Shown: positions 54,617 to 64,000 of the stretch, piece by piece | Layout of the letters: each line of letters opens with the position of its first letter | Position numbering within the stretch: the stretch's first letter is position 1 | DNA from: an uncultured Muribaculaceae bacterium | Lineage (GTDB): Bacteria; Bacteroidota; Bacteroidia; Bacteroidales; Muribaculaceae | Reading direction: 5' to 3' | Length of the DNA stretch: 64,000 nucleotides | Assembly (NCBI GenBank): GCA_934555895.1 | Contig: CAKTFH010000007.1 | Location: forward strand, 1 to 64,000 | Program-made: the position numbers and the translations under genes | Notes under the pieces: generated by a model | Told to the model about the DNA's origin: nothing | The model's database searches: none | The model's input: only the letters and a program-made list of their open reading frames with translations

Positions 54617-56074
54617 ATGATGCGAGCATGCATGATTCTTTTGGCCGATGTGCACGACCTAAGCCGCTTTGTGGATACCCACAGTGGCAATTCCTACGCA
54701 ATTGCCCACTGGATAATGAATATCGTGGACTGGATACTCGGAGCGTTCGGTCTCGAAAACAACCAGACCCTTGTAACAGCCCTGTATGCCATGGTGGTGT
54801 TCGGGGTGGCTTTCGGCGTGGGCTATGTTACGCAGATAGGCGTGCTATATCTTACACGCATGATGGCACGTCACTGGAGCGGCGACATGTATACGAGCCT
54901 GCTCGGTGTGAAATTTTTCCACAAGATATGCCGCATCATACCGGCTCTTGTATTTCTTATCCTGATACAGTTCACACTATCGGCCCACGACACACTCTCG
55001 AGAGCGCTCACCCAGATCACGCTTATTTATGTGGTGTTCGTCACAACCCGCGCCTTCTCGGCACTCATAACTGCCATATGGATGCATGTCGACGCCCGCG
55101 AAAACAAGCGGCGATTGCCGTTGCGCGGCCTCTCACAACTTGCCAAAGGCGTGGTGTGGGCAATAGCGCTCATCATAATAGTGGCGATTCTCGTCGACAA
55201 GTCGCCCGCACGACTTCTGGCCGGACTCGGCGCATTTGCGGCAGTGCTGATGCTGATATTCAAAGACAGCATCCTCGGTCTCGTGGCGGGAGTGCAGCTT
55301 TCAGAAAACGACTCACTGCATGTGGGCGACTGGATAAAAGTGAACGGCACCGATGCCAACGGTACGGTGCAGGAGGTGTCGCTCACGGCCGTAACGGTGC
55401 TCAATTGGGACAAGACCACCACCACTCTCCCGCCCTACAGCCTCATAAGCGGGAGCTTCACCAATTACCGCAGCATGCAGCAGAGTGGCACGCGCCGCAT
55501 ACAGCGGTCATATATGATAGATGCCGACAGTGTGCTGCCTGCCACACCGCAGATGCTCGAAAACATCAAAAAAGTGCCCTTCATGAACGACTACATCACC
55601 CGCAAGGTGGCGCAGCGCGACGCCGGCCACACTGCCGATGTGAACAATCCCGAGGGACTTGTCGACGGCACCATCGACACCAACCTGGGCATGTTCCGCG
55701 CATACCTCAAGATGTGGCTCGATGCATCGCCGATGATTTCGCACGAGAGCGACTGCTTCGTCACCACTCTGCCGCAGACACCCAACGGCATACCTCTGCA
55801 GGTCTACTGCTTCACCGACACCTCTAAATGGTTCCCCTACGAGGCCATCCAAGCCACGGTGTTCGAGCAGATAGCCGCCATGCTCCCCGCCTTCCAGCTC
55901 TACACCTTCGAACTTGCCTCAGGCCGCGATACAGTGGTCGACGGTTACCTCGGCGCCCACGGCTCGCCCGACAACGTATTCGGCATCCCGTATCCGTTCT
56001 ACCAGGCGCCCGACGCCCCCGACAGCCCCGATTCCACCAAGCCGCAGACCCCGTCGCAGACTCCGGCGAGCTAA
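54617..56074 (+). CDS. MscS-family mechanosensitive channel (YbdG-like)
   Basis: A 485-residue inner-membrane protein with about five transmembrane helices (VTALYAMVVFGVAFGVGYVT, IIPALVFLILIQFTLS, VWAIALIIIVAILV and others). The MscS pore helix and beta domain follow: LAGLGAFAAVLMLIFKDSILGLVAGVQL and DWIKVNGTDANGTVQEVSLTAVTVLNWDKTTTTLPPYSLI. The C-terminus is Pro/Ser/Asp-rich and disordered (DAPDSPDSTKPQTPSQ). Channels of this type protect against osmotic down-shock. Starts at 54617, 54620 and 54632 are possible. Confidence 0.9.
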   Translation: MMRACMILLADVHDLSRFVDTHSGNSYAIAHWIMNIVDWILGAFGLENNQTLVTALYAMVVFGVAFGVGYVTQIGVLYLTRMMARHWSGDMYTSLLGVKFFHKICRIIPALVFLILIQFTLSAHDTLSRALTQITLIYVVFVTTRAFSALITAIWMHVDARENKRRLPLRGLSQLAKGVVWAIALIIIVAILVDKSPARLLAGLGAFAAVLMLIFKDSILGLVAGVQLSENDSLHVGDWIKVNGTDANGTVQEVSLTAVTVLNWDKTTTTLPPYSLISGSFTNYRSMQQSGTRRIQRSYMIDADSVLPATPQMLENIKKVPFMNDYITRKVAQRDAGHTADVNNPEGLVDGTIDTNLGMFRAYLKMWLDASPMISHESDCFVTTLPQTPNGIPLQVYCFTDTSKWFPYEAIQATVFEQIAAMLPAFQLYTFELASGRDTVVDGYLGAHGSPDNVFGIPYPFYQAPDAPDSPDSTKPQTPSQTPAS

Positions 56075-56185
56075 CGACTTGTCAAAATGCGTTGTAGCCG
56101 AATATTCATCGTTAAATAAGGTTTCAAGTGTCAGCTGCCGCCAAAAAAATCAGCAACGCGGCACAAAACTTTTCAGAAAAATCAT

Positions 56186-56193
56186 TAACTTTG
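56186..56193 (+). promoter_or_regulatory. -7 box of gapA
   Basis: TAACTTTG fits TAnnTTTG, leaving a leader of about 110 bases before gapA. The -33 position is not well matched. Confidence 0.55.
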
Positions 56194-56242
56194 CATCGCG
56201 TAATCCGCACCCTTCGCTCATCGTGCAACGAAGGCCGGTTAA

Positions 56243-57322
<1,080 letters not shown>

Positions 57323-57346
57323 TCCATAGCCCAATCAAGAAAATTC

Positions 57347-57380
57347 CGGGGACTGTGCAGCAAGGCACAGCCCCCGTTTT
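57347..57380 (+). terminator. terminator of gapA
   Basis: CCGGGGACTGTGC (57347-57359) pairs with GCACAGCCCCCG (57365-57376), with a mismatch, followed by TTTT. Confidence 0.8.
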
Positions 57381-57421
57381 ATATTATCTTTCAATGAATC
57401 AATTCAAGGAGGGCGGAGAGG

Positions 57422-58660
57422 TTATTTGAAGAGCTTTTTGAATGGGTTCAGCTCAGCCTTTATCTTTTTACGAAGACACTCGGCCTGATAGTCCTCGGAC
57501 TGGCAGTCGCCAAGAGTATTAAGCGCCATAAGTTTATGTCCCTGCTTGTAAAGCGCCTCGGCTTTCTTACAGCATGCCCTTGAGCTGATGCGGGGTTCAT
57601 ATGCCAGCCTCTTCGCAACATCAAACCACCGTATTGCCTCCTTCAAATCCTGTGTCGCATATCGACCTTCAAGCAGCACTTCTCCATACTCCAGCGCCGG
57701 GCAATGTATATCCGTGCTCCGCGACTCCTCCTGGAGAACCGCAGCCCTTTTCAGAGCCGCGACATACTTGACATTTTCATCGGTGCTTCTATAACACCAC
57801 GCAAGAATCCGGGCACCAACAGCGTCATTCTGCCCGGCAGCTTCGGTTGCCCACGGAATGGCCTTGTCATATTCCCTGCACCAATAATACATCTCGGCCA
57901 GCAACGACTTGGCTTTCACATGATTCTTTCGGGCCGCTTTCCCAAGCCAATGCTCCGCCTGACGATAATGCCTGTCACCCCCGATTTTTATATTGCTGCC
58001 GAAAGGATAATATTCTCCGAAGCCCATGGCATACTCAGCCTCCGTTTTACCCCGGTTCGCCAAAGATTCGACCTTTTCAAGTACCTCCTGAATATTAAAC
58101 TTACGGCGGCGGACCATGTCTATATATTTCCGACAAAGTTCGGCCTCTTCAGGTGTAACGGCATATTCCAGCGAGTTATCCTGCGGCACGATTTTTTTGA
58201 CCGGAGCGGCTTTGGGAACTACCGACTCGGCAGGCTTGACCGCCTGCTGCTTCGACAACCGGAGCCAACAGCGCAGGTCGTCGACCAACTTGTCAAGCTG
58301 TATCTTCTCGGTAGCGTCGATATTGTTCTTCGAGCCATATTCCATGAGAAATATGTTGTCGAGAGGCGTTGAGTCAAGTTTCACGAGCACTACGCGCTTC
58401 TTCTTGGCATGTGCATAGTTCAGTTCCTTAATGGTCCAGTCGTTCTCGAAGTCGATGTTGGTATGCGCCGATGAGTGCATGAACAGCACAACCTCCGCCG
58501 TATCTATGGCACGGCATATGACCGAAGCGAACTGAACACTGCTTTCGATTCCATCGAGGTCTACCCAACATTTTATGCCGAGCCGCAACTCCACATATCT
58601 GACAATAGAAAATACCTGCTCTTTGTTCTTTCTCTTGTAGCTTATGAATATTTTTGCCAT
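57422..58660 (-). CDS. TIR-domain protein with Sel1-like repeats
   Basis: A 412-residue cytosolic protein. The N-terminal TIR-like domain (about 1-135) starts KIFISYKRKNKEQVFSIVRYVE and has the helix DWTIKELNYA with a Trp75/Glu79 pair. The glutamate matches the usual catalytic position of NAD-cleaving TIR domains. A Lys/Pro/Ala linker (about 140-170) leads to Sel1/TPR-like helical repeats (TEAEYAMGFGEYYPFG, AEHWLGKAARKNHVKAKSLLAEMYYW, AIRWFDVAKRLAYEP). The start at 58660 is chosen since the upstream 12 residues are not part of the domain. The codon use is less GC-rich than that of neighbours. Bacterial TIR proteins serve in phage defence or signalling (family knowledge). No partner gene is adjacent, so the role here is open. 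Confidence 0.8.
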   Translation of the reverse strand: MAKIFISYKRKNKEQVFSIVRYVELRLGIKCWVDLDGIESSVQFASVICRAIDTAEVVLFMHSSAHTNIDFENDWTIKELNYAHAKKKRVVLVKLDSTPLDNIFLMEYGSKNNIDATEKIQLDKLVDDLRCWLRLSKQQAVKPAESVVPKAAPVKKIVPQDNSLEYAVTPEEAELCRKYIDMVRRRKFNIQEVLEKVESLANRGKTEAEYAMGFGEYYPFGSNIKIGGDRHYRQAEHWLGKAARKNHVKAKSLLAEMYYWCREYDKAIPWATEAAGQNDAVGARILAWCYRSTDENVKYVAALKRAAVLQEESRSTDIHCPALEYGEVLLEGRYATQDLKEAIRWFDVAKRLAYEPRISSRACCKKAEALYKQGHKLMALNTLGDCQSEDYQAECLRKKIKAELNPFKKLFK

Positions 58661-58759
58661 AGCAAAGCCAGAGGGGATAAAGCAATTCCGCTCCAAATGA
58701 TAATGGGATATGCATTTGAAGCGGAATAGATGGGTTTATTACTGCGAAGTGAAGAAAAA

Positions 58760-59746
58760 TCAGCGGAGGCGGAGCTTCTTGCCGGGCACGAGCTTCGACT
58801 TTGTCGACAGACCATTTAGACGGCAGAGCTGGCGCACTGTGACTCCCTGGCGCGATGCGATGCGACTGAGAGTATCGCCCTTACGGATCGTATAGGAAGA
58901 GCTGCCTTTCGACTTGCCGCCGGACGAACCTGTAGATGCCGACTGTGTGGCGGGATGGGTTGCCTGATACTGTCGTGCATATTCGCTGTTGGCGGCAGGG
59001 TCGAAATTACGTGCTTTCTTATATGTGCGTTTATCGAAAACAAACGTATCGGTGTGCACTGTCTGGTTGGCGAAGTCGAAAATGGCTGCGGGATTGATTG
59101 GCATGCCCATGTAGCGGGTCTCGAAATGCAGATGCGAGCCAAACGAACGGCCTGTATTGCCGCCAAGGGCGATGGGGTCGCCCACCTTGACATCCTGATC
59201 TTCCTTCACGAGGAATTTCGAGAGGTGGCCGTAAACAGTTTCAAGACCATTGGTGTGACGCAGTATCACATAATTGCCGTAACCTTTGCGCTCGAAGTTG
59301 GTGAGGCGCACACGGCCTGAGAACGCGGCATACACGGTGTCGCCGGTGCGGAGCTTGAGGTCGATACCTTTGTGCTCGCGGCGGAAACGCGGACGGTAGC
59401 CGTAGGGTGAGGTCACGTAGCCGGGGCACGGCATTGCAAATTCGCTCACATCGATACTTTTTGTATCGGGCACGGCCATGCCGGCATATGCATTGACACT
59501 GCGGGAGTTCCATCCCTCGGTATAGATATCGAGCTCGGGCTCTTCCTCGTCCTTGAAAAGATTGTCGAGGAAATCCTGTGTGTCTTTTACCGAAATCTGG
59601 TTGCCTATGTTTTCCTGGCGTGAGATGAGGTCGGAATGCTCGGCTTTGTGTGCCGACGGCAGACGGTAGGTCTGCGCCTGAGCGGCAATAGCCGAGCAGG
59701 CTGCTATGATAATAAGTGAGATGTTCTTTATCGTGTTTTGAAGCAT
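58760..59746 (-). CDS. M23 metallopeptidase with C-terminal LysM domain
   Basis: A 328-residue exported cell-wall hydrolase (signal peptide MLQNTIKNISLIIIAACSAIAAQA). The M23 domain spans about 105-225 with zinc ligands His125 and Asp129 (EHKGIDL) and His205/His207 (GSHLHFE), all present. A Ser/Gly/Lys linker leads to a LysM peptidoglycan-binding domain (YTIRKGDTLSRIASRQGVTVRQLCRLNGL, about 285-328). It should cut peptidoglycan cross-links, being an active endopeptidase and not a degenerate activator. Confidence 0.93.
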   Translation of the reverse strand: MLQNTIKNISLIIIAACSAIAAQAQTYRLPSAHKAEHSDLISRQENIGNQISVKDTQDFLDNLFKDEEEPELDIYTEGWNSRSVNAYAGMAVPDTKSIDVSEFAMPCPGYVTSPYGYRPRFRREHKGIDLKLRTGDTVYAAFSGRVRLTNFERKGYGNYVILRHTNGLETVYGHLSKFLVKEDQDVKVGDPIALGGNTGRSFGSHLHFETRYMGMPINPAAIFDFANQTVHTDTFVFDKRTYKKARNFDPAANSEYARQYQATHPATQSASTGSSGGKSKGSSSYTIRKGDTLSRIASRQGVTVRQLCRLNGLSTKSKLVPGKKLRLR

Positions 59747-59878
59747 TGTTTACGGTGGCGAGGAATTCGCCTTTTTCAACGTTGGCGAAGGCTCTGCGGA
59801 GAGAGCGGTCAAAAAATGTGGAGAAAAACAGGTTAAAGAGAGAAGAGCCACAACAGCGGCGTCGCCTTGAAAGAGTCG

Positions 59879-60346
59879 TCAGAGGGCCAGTTCGTCGGGG
59901 TTGTAGATGGCGGGAGCGGTTACAGGCATATAGTCGAACACCTCTTCAGGCTTGAAGAAGCGTGCCACTTCGATGGCTGCATTTTCGGGCGAATCGGAAG
60001 CATGCACAATGTTTTCCTGACCGCTCATACCGAAATCGCCACGTATGGTGCCGGGAGCGGCGTTGCGGGCATTGGTAACGCCTGTCATGGCGCGGACCAC
60101 AGACACAGCCTCTACACCTTTTACAGCGAGAACCACTACCGGAGTAGCCATCATGGAGCGCAGCAGAGAGGGGAAGAAGGGACGGTCCACTAAATGCGAA
60201 TAGTGTTCACGGAGTATAGGCTCTGAAAGTTGCATCATTTTCATGCCGGCTATCACAAGGCCTTTCTGTTCGAACCGGCTTACGATACGGCCTATGAGAC
60301 CGCGCTGCACGCCTGAGGGTTTTACTATTACGAGAGTGGTTTCCAT
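59879..60346 (-). CDS. ndk: nucleoside-diphosphate kinase
   Basis: A 155-residue NDK starting METTLVIVKPSGVQRGLIG. The phosphohistidine His115 is in QENIVHASDSPENAA. It balances NTP pools using ATP. An ATG two codons upstream (60352) is equally possible. The longer frame to 60439 is not part of the family. A -7 box lies at 60453-60460. Confidence 0.95.
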   Translation of the reverse strand: METTLVIVKPSGVQRGLIGRIVSRFEQKGLVIAGMKMMQLSEPILREHYSHLVDRPFFPSLLRSMMATPVVVLAVKGVEAVSVVRAMTGVTNARNAAPGTIRGDFGMSGQENIVHASDSPENAAIEVARFFKPEEVFDYMPVTAPAIYNPDELAL

Positions 60347-60452
60347 TGACATTGAAAAATTCAGTGTGTGAGTGAGAGTGTCGGAGGAGGAGAATTCACT
60401 TCGGCTCCATTTTGCGGAAGAATTGACACCAATGAGCACAAGTTCCGCACTC

Positions 60453-60460
60453 CAAAGTTA
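60453..60460 (-). promoter_or_regulatory. -7 box of ndk
   Basis: TAACTTTG on the minus strand, about 100 bases before the start. The -33 position reads TTTCG on that strand. Confidence 0.55.
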
Positions 60461-60616
60461 TAAAAAACACTCCAAGTGCCGAAATTTCACAGTCTTAAAT
60501 TATACTAACAAACCACACCGACAGCTAAAATACGGCATAAAACACTACGGCAGTGGTATTTATAAAAATATGTTTTACAGCATATTTTTGCGACCACACA
60601 TAATATTATATCAGAA

Positions 60617-61168
60617 TTATTCGTCAGGGATACGGAAAACCGTGAAATTCACCGACCCATAGGCACGGTGGTCATAGAAGTGAGGCAGATGCGAAAAATC
60701 GTGTTTTTTAGAGTGTTCGATTATGAAGATGGAACCCGGATGCAGTAGAGACGAACTGAGCACCTTCCCGGGAATCTCGGCAAATCCCGGCATATCGTAT
60801 GGAGGATCGGCAAAGACTATGTCATATGACGCCACAGCTGAATCAATAAACCGTATGGCATCGCCCTTTATTAGATTGTGTTGCGCCTCGGCGCCAAGTT
60901 CCTTGGCTACCTTCGCTATGAACCGCCCCTGCACAGAGGCTTTCTCCACCGATGTCACAAGAGAGCATCCACGCGACAGAAACTCGAATGACACCGCACC
61001 GGTGCCCGCGAAAAGGTCAAGGGCCGTAGGTTCGTCGCCCTCGAAATCAACGAGATTCTCAAGCACGTTGAAGATATTCTCGCGCGCGAAGTCGGTGGTG
61101 GGGCGTGCGGTGATATTGGTGGGCACATCGAAGCGGCGCCTACCATATTTTCCTCGTATAATTCTCAT
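60617..61168 (-). CDS. rsmD: 16S rRNA (guanine-N2)-methyltransferase RsmD
   Basis: A 183-residue SAM-dependent methyltransferase. MRIIRGKYGRRRFDVP, TDFARENIFNVLEN, the SAM loop ALDLFAGTGAVSFEFLSRG and the catalytic DPPY (about 120-123) identify RsmD, which methylates G966 of 16S rRNA. Its start overlaps the end of the DUF3822 gene by four bases. Confidence 0.95.
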   Translation of the reverse strand: MRIIRGKYGRRRFDVPTNITARPTTDFARENIFNVLENLVDFEGDEPTALDLFAGTGAVSFEFLSRGCSLVTSVEKASVQGRFIAKVAKELGAEAQHNLIKGDAIRFIDSAVASYDIVFADPPYDMPGFAEIPGKVLSSSLLHPGSIFIIEHSKKHDFSHLPHFYDHRAYGSVNFTVFRIPDE

Positions 61169-62001
61169 TGATGCTGTGTGGTTTTAGGTTGGGGAAGAAC
61201 ATGCTGCCATGTAAGCGGAGCCACGATAAGCTCGAATGGAGCCGAGAGCGATACCTTTCCGGCACGTATCATGGCCGAGGGATATATCGCCGGCATCACA
61301 TATCGGACATATCGGCGCAACAAAGGCGTGATTTCAGCCCTGAGATGACGATCCCCCGCCACCATAATCTCGTCAGTGTCGGGAAGTTGCAAGGCCTCGC
61401 GGGCGGCTAGGATATAATAAAGCGCATCCATCACGGCCTCCACATGATATGAAGCCACCGTGAGCGGTGCCGCGGCCCCGAGGGTGATTATGTCGAGACG
61501 TTTTCCGCGCAGATTGACAAGAGTCTTGCCACGCGGACGCAACGCATAGCGGGCGCGGAAATAGCGGCACAGCGGCACTAACGGATGCTCAACGGCGATG
61601 CCGGGGAAAGTGCGGGTGAGGAAACGGTGAATGTCGGTGGGAATCTCGCTGCAGAGCGCCACATTCTGCTCGGGCAGGCGACTTATGAGCATTGTGGAGG
61701 GTGAGCCTCCATCGCCGGGATAAGCCTCCCGGTAAAGTGCGGCCAGCACACTGTCATCGTCGCAAAGGGGCAAAGGCAACGCATGCCCGCAGTCATAGAG
61801 CATCATAGTGTGCCGGTAGTCGGTCAGCAGGAAATCGTTGGCATAAACCGCATCCTCCAGACACTTTAACGGCGAAGGAGTTTCGGAATCGAGCGATATC
61901 ACCTTGTGGGTGAGATGCTGCTCCTCATACGGCGACAGCACCACCGCCTCGAGCTCGCGGGAGTTCGCTTCCATAAGCAGTTGCCACATCTGTGCTTGCA
62001 T
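61165..62001 (-). CDS. DUF3822 family protein
   Basis: A 278-residue cytosolic protein (SYLLTDYRHTMMLYDCGHALPLPLC-like segment, LVNLRGKRLDIITLGAAAPL, DTDEIMVAGDRHL). It fits the DUF3822 family of Bacteroidales, which typically precedes rsmD. The fold may resemble actin/ASKHA proteins, judged only from its position and pattern. It is translationally coupled to rsmD (ATGA). The function is unknown. Confidence 0.8.
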   Translation of the reverse strand: MQAQMWQLLMEANSRELEAVVLSPYEEQHLTHKVISLDSETPSPLKCLEDAVYANDFLLTDYRHTMMLYDCGHALPLPLCDDDSVLAALYREAYPGDGGSPSTMLISRLPEQNVALCSEIPTDIHRFLTRTFPGIAVEHPLVPLCRYFRARYALRPRGKTLVNLRGKRLDIITLGAAAPLTVASYHVEAVMDALYYILAAREALQLPDTDEIMVAGDRHLRAEITPLLRRYVRYVMPAIYPSAMIRAGKVSLSAPFELIVAPLTWQHVLPQPKTTQHQ

Positions 62002-62052
62002 AGGCGGTGAATCTGTCGATGATTATTTGGGGAGAAATAAAAGAAACTGCAA

Positions 62053-64000
62053 TCAATAGCCGCGCGATTGCTGCAGGCCTCCGCGGCCGGAGGTTCGACC
62101 GGAGTTGTTGCGCGAGTTGTTGTAGCGCGACCCGTTACCCCAGGTGTCTTCGCCACCGTAGTAGCCGTCGCCGTATTCACCCTCTTCCTCTTCTTCCTCA
62201 TCGGTAGGTTGAGTGTCGCGGTCGCGGGTCTTGGGCCTGTTCTTCTTTATGTCGTTGGGTTTCTGCTGGTCGACGGGTGTGCTATAGAGCGACCATTCCT
62301 GATCGATGTCCCAGTTTTTTCGCAACGAGAGTTTCTTCGGATAATAGAACACATCCTCGGGCTGTATAGAGTCGGCCACATTGCCTGTATCCCATATGCC
62401 GTTATGGTTACGGTCAGCGAAAGCACGGGCATAATATGTACCCGGATTCACATAATCGAACACTACCTCTCCCTTGCCGTCAAGAGTTTTGGTCATCACC
62501 GGCTTGTCCGAGCTGTCGAGCAGCTGCACCACCACAGCGGCCGAGTCTGGCACAGAGGCATAGTCGGTAACTCCAAAAATTATATTGCCGTAATCCTCGG
62601 GGAGCTTCACCACGAATTCATGCTTGAAATCCTTAATCCACTCACCGTAGATGCTTCGTATCGACAACGAATCAGCCGAGAAACGGTATTTTGCTCCTGG
62701 CTGCCATTTAACATCAAGCACATACTGGCGTACCATGGCAGTATCCTGTGTCAGGTGCACGCCGGGCACAGGAATCCAAAGCGTATCCTGCTGTATCTCC
62801 AGACGCCAGCCGGCCGAATCAATGCTCTCAACCGGCTCGGCAGCCTCGAATCTGGCCGGCAGGTTCAATTCCTGCGACGAACCCGAGAGGGCTTTCCAGT
62901 TGAGAAGAGCCACCGGAGGAGGCAATGTGTCGGCTTCCTCTTTTTTCTTCTTTTTCTCAGGACGGTTTTTCTTTGCGCCACGAAGGAAAAGTTTCAGGGT
63001 ATCGGTGGTGTACGACAGCCGGTCAAGCGAGTCAGTGCGCAGATAGCGGGCCGACACGAGCAGTGAATCTTGATTCACAAGCGCAGTATCGCGCATCCAG
63101 TAAACGAGCGAATCGAGTCCCTCACGTGCCTCAAGCACCGAGAGGTCTAGCAGCTTGCTACCCTTGCGCGGACCGTTGATTATGGTGATGTCGGGCAGCG
63201 AATCGGATAGGGCTCCGAACTTAAATGTCACCCGCCTCGCGTCGGTACGCTCATATTCGCGCAGATACTGCGATCGATAGTTTTCATTGAACCATGTCAG
63301 CAGCAAATCATCGGGCATATAATGCCAGGCTATACGCGGAGCAATGGAGTCGGTACCATCTGAAGCCAGCAACGTATCAAGCACTTCCACCGGCTCTACC
63401 GACGGAGTGACAGTGAAAGAAGAAAATGCCACATCCTCAGAGCGGTCCCAGTGCCAGTCGCGGTTGCGGTCGTTGATGGCGAACACCCGGTAGGTGCCCT
63501 CCTTGAGGCCACGGATGGTGAACTGGCCATACTGGTTGGTCTTGGCCACACGATCGAGCGGAAGAGTTGTGAAAGTGGTGTCGGTAAACTCATCGGCATT
63601 ATATACACCCACCACCATGCCCTGTGCGGGCTCGAGGTTGCGGGCCTCAAAAAGCATGCCGGATATGCGCAGTGAGTCGATGGTGGGGCCTGTGGAAAAG
63701 TCCATGGCGAAGCCGTCGAGCACATTACCTTCGTTGAGATCACGGATGGCGTCGGAGAAATCGAAAGTGTAAGTGGTGCTGTCGCGCAGGGTGTCGCGCA
63801 ACTCCACAGTGATGCGGCGCCCGTTGGCACTTACTGACGGATTCTGCTTTTGCGGAGGGCTTATAACCAGTTTGTTACCCACATCATCGAGCTTAAGGTT
63901 CTCATTAAACACAAACTCTACACGGGGGCGCGCCACATCTGTGGCTCCGGGCGACGGATTGGAGCGCACAAATTCGGGCGGCGTCTCGTCGCGCGGCCCA
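62053..64000 (-). CDS. Ig-like (Big_5-type) lipoprotein or surface protein, cut by the window edge
   Basis: The 3' 649 codons of a gene whose start lies beyond 64000. It opens GPRDETPPEFVRSNPSPGATDV, an Ig-like Big_5 domain typical of Bacteroidota cell-surface proteins that begin GGPKDTTPP. At 63969 the apparent start codon is a GTG inside the domain and not the true start. Further beta domains follow (YGQFTIRGLKEGTYRVFAINDRNRDWHW, YVNPGTYYARAFADRNHNGIWDTGN: these resemble collagen-binding-type B repeats). The last 50 residues are Glu- then Gly/Asn/Arg-rich. It is first in an apparent unit with DUF3822 (51 bases) and rsmD. Confidence 0.82.
   Translation of the reverse strand, partial: GPRDETPPEFVRSNPSPGATDVARPRVEFVFNENLKLDDVGNKLVISPPQKQNPSVSANGRRITVELRDTLRDSTTYTFDFSDAIRDLNEGNVLDGFAMDFSTGPTIDSLRISGMLFEARNLEPAQGMVVGVYNADEFTDTTFTTLPLDRVAKTNQYGQFTIRGLKEGTYRVFAINDRNRDWHWDRSEDVAFSSFTVTPSVEPVEVLDTLLASDGTDSIAPRIAWHYMPDDLLLTWFNENYRSQYLREYERTDARRVTFKFGALSDSLPDITIINGPRKGSKLLDLSVLEAREGLDSLVYWMRDTALVNQDSLLVSARYLRTDSLDRLSYTTDTLKLFLRGAKKNRPEKKKKKEEADTLPPPVALLNWKALSGSSQELNLPARFEAAEPVESIDSAGWRLEIQQDTLWIPVPGVHLTQDTAMVRQYVLDVKWQPGAKYRFSADSLSIRSIYGEWIKDFKHEFVVKLPEDYGNIIFGVTDYASVPDSAAVVVQLLDSSDKPVMTKTLDGKGEVVFDYVNPGTYYARAFADRNHNGIWDTGNVADSIQPEDVFYYPKKLSLRKNWDIDQEWSLYSTPVDQQKPNDIKKNRPKTRDRDTQPTDEEEEEEGEYGDGYYGGEDTWGNGSRYNNSRNNSGRTSGRGGLQQSRGY

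Overview
The window is chromosomal DNA of a gut-type member of the Bacteroidales, most likely family Muribaculaceae (inference). The evidence is that upstream regions repeatedly carry the Bacteroidota -7 box TAnnTTTG, in five cases with a -33 TTTG 19-22 bases upstream, start codons mostly lack Shine-Dalgarno sequences, and the gene content fits the order: DUF3575/DUF3868 and DUF4493 proteins, a T9SS type B sorting domain, a PorW/SprE-like lipoprotein, the etfB-etfA-acyl-CoA dehydrogenase cluster and a hut operon using FtcD. Base composition is fairly GC-rich in genes and AT-rich between them. I see no tRNA, rRNA, CRISPR array, prophage or replication origin.

Layout: 0.2-2.3 kb, a two-gene outer-membrane module (DUF3575, DUF3868/OmpA), minus strand, with a G9 tract in its leader. 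3.0-6.7 kb, etfB-etfA-acyl-CoA dehydrogenase. 6.9-12.2 kb, a T9SS-type secreted protein, a lytic transglycosylase and uvrA. 12.3-18.3 kb, an RND efflux operon (TolC, adaptor, pump, PG0541-like protein), minus strand, divergent from glyS (18.7-20.3). 20.3-22.9 kb, LemA, a lipoprotein FKBP-type isomerase and a GH18-like secreted protein. 23.0-31.3 kb, minus strand, the PorW-like lipoprotein, then ftsK, lolA and trxB. A 347-bp palindromic element lies between ftsK and lolA. 31.5-39.5 kb, a candidate small RNA, a DUF4925-like lipoprotein and three tandem DUF4493 surface lipoproteins. 39.5-45 kb, a GH78-like glycosidase, aspS, a Nif3-like protein and a zinc-ribbon coiled-coil protein. 45-46.5 kb, a REP-associated (HUH, Y1) transposase split by a frameshift at an A7 run, preceded by a strong hairpin. 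46.6-54.4 kb, a small acidic lipoprotein, a rubrerythrin-type protein and the histidine utilisation genes hutI, hutH, hutU and ftcD. 54.6-57.3 kb, an MscS channel and gapA. 57.4-64 kb, a TIR-Sel1 protein, an M23/LysM hydrolase, ndk, rsmD, a DUF3822 protein and an Ig-like protein that runs off the right edge.

How they work together: most of the window is housekeeping (translation, DNA repair, division, redox, glycolysis) and cell-envelope functions. Histidine is taken to glutamate by HutH, HutU, HutI and then FtcD, which passes the formimino group to tetrahydrofolate instead of releasing it. EtfAB accept electrons from the adjacent acyl-CoA dehydrogenase. The least ordinary parts are the paired inverted hairpin elements at 24.6-24.9 kb, the split transposase with its 5' hairpin at 45.3-46.5 kb, the TIR-Sel1 gene and the possible small RNA at 31.5 kb.
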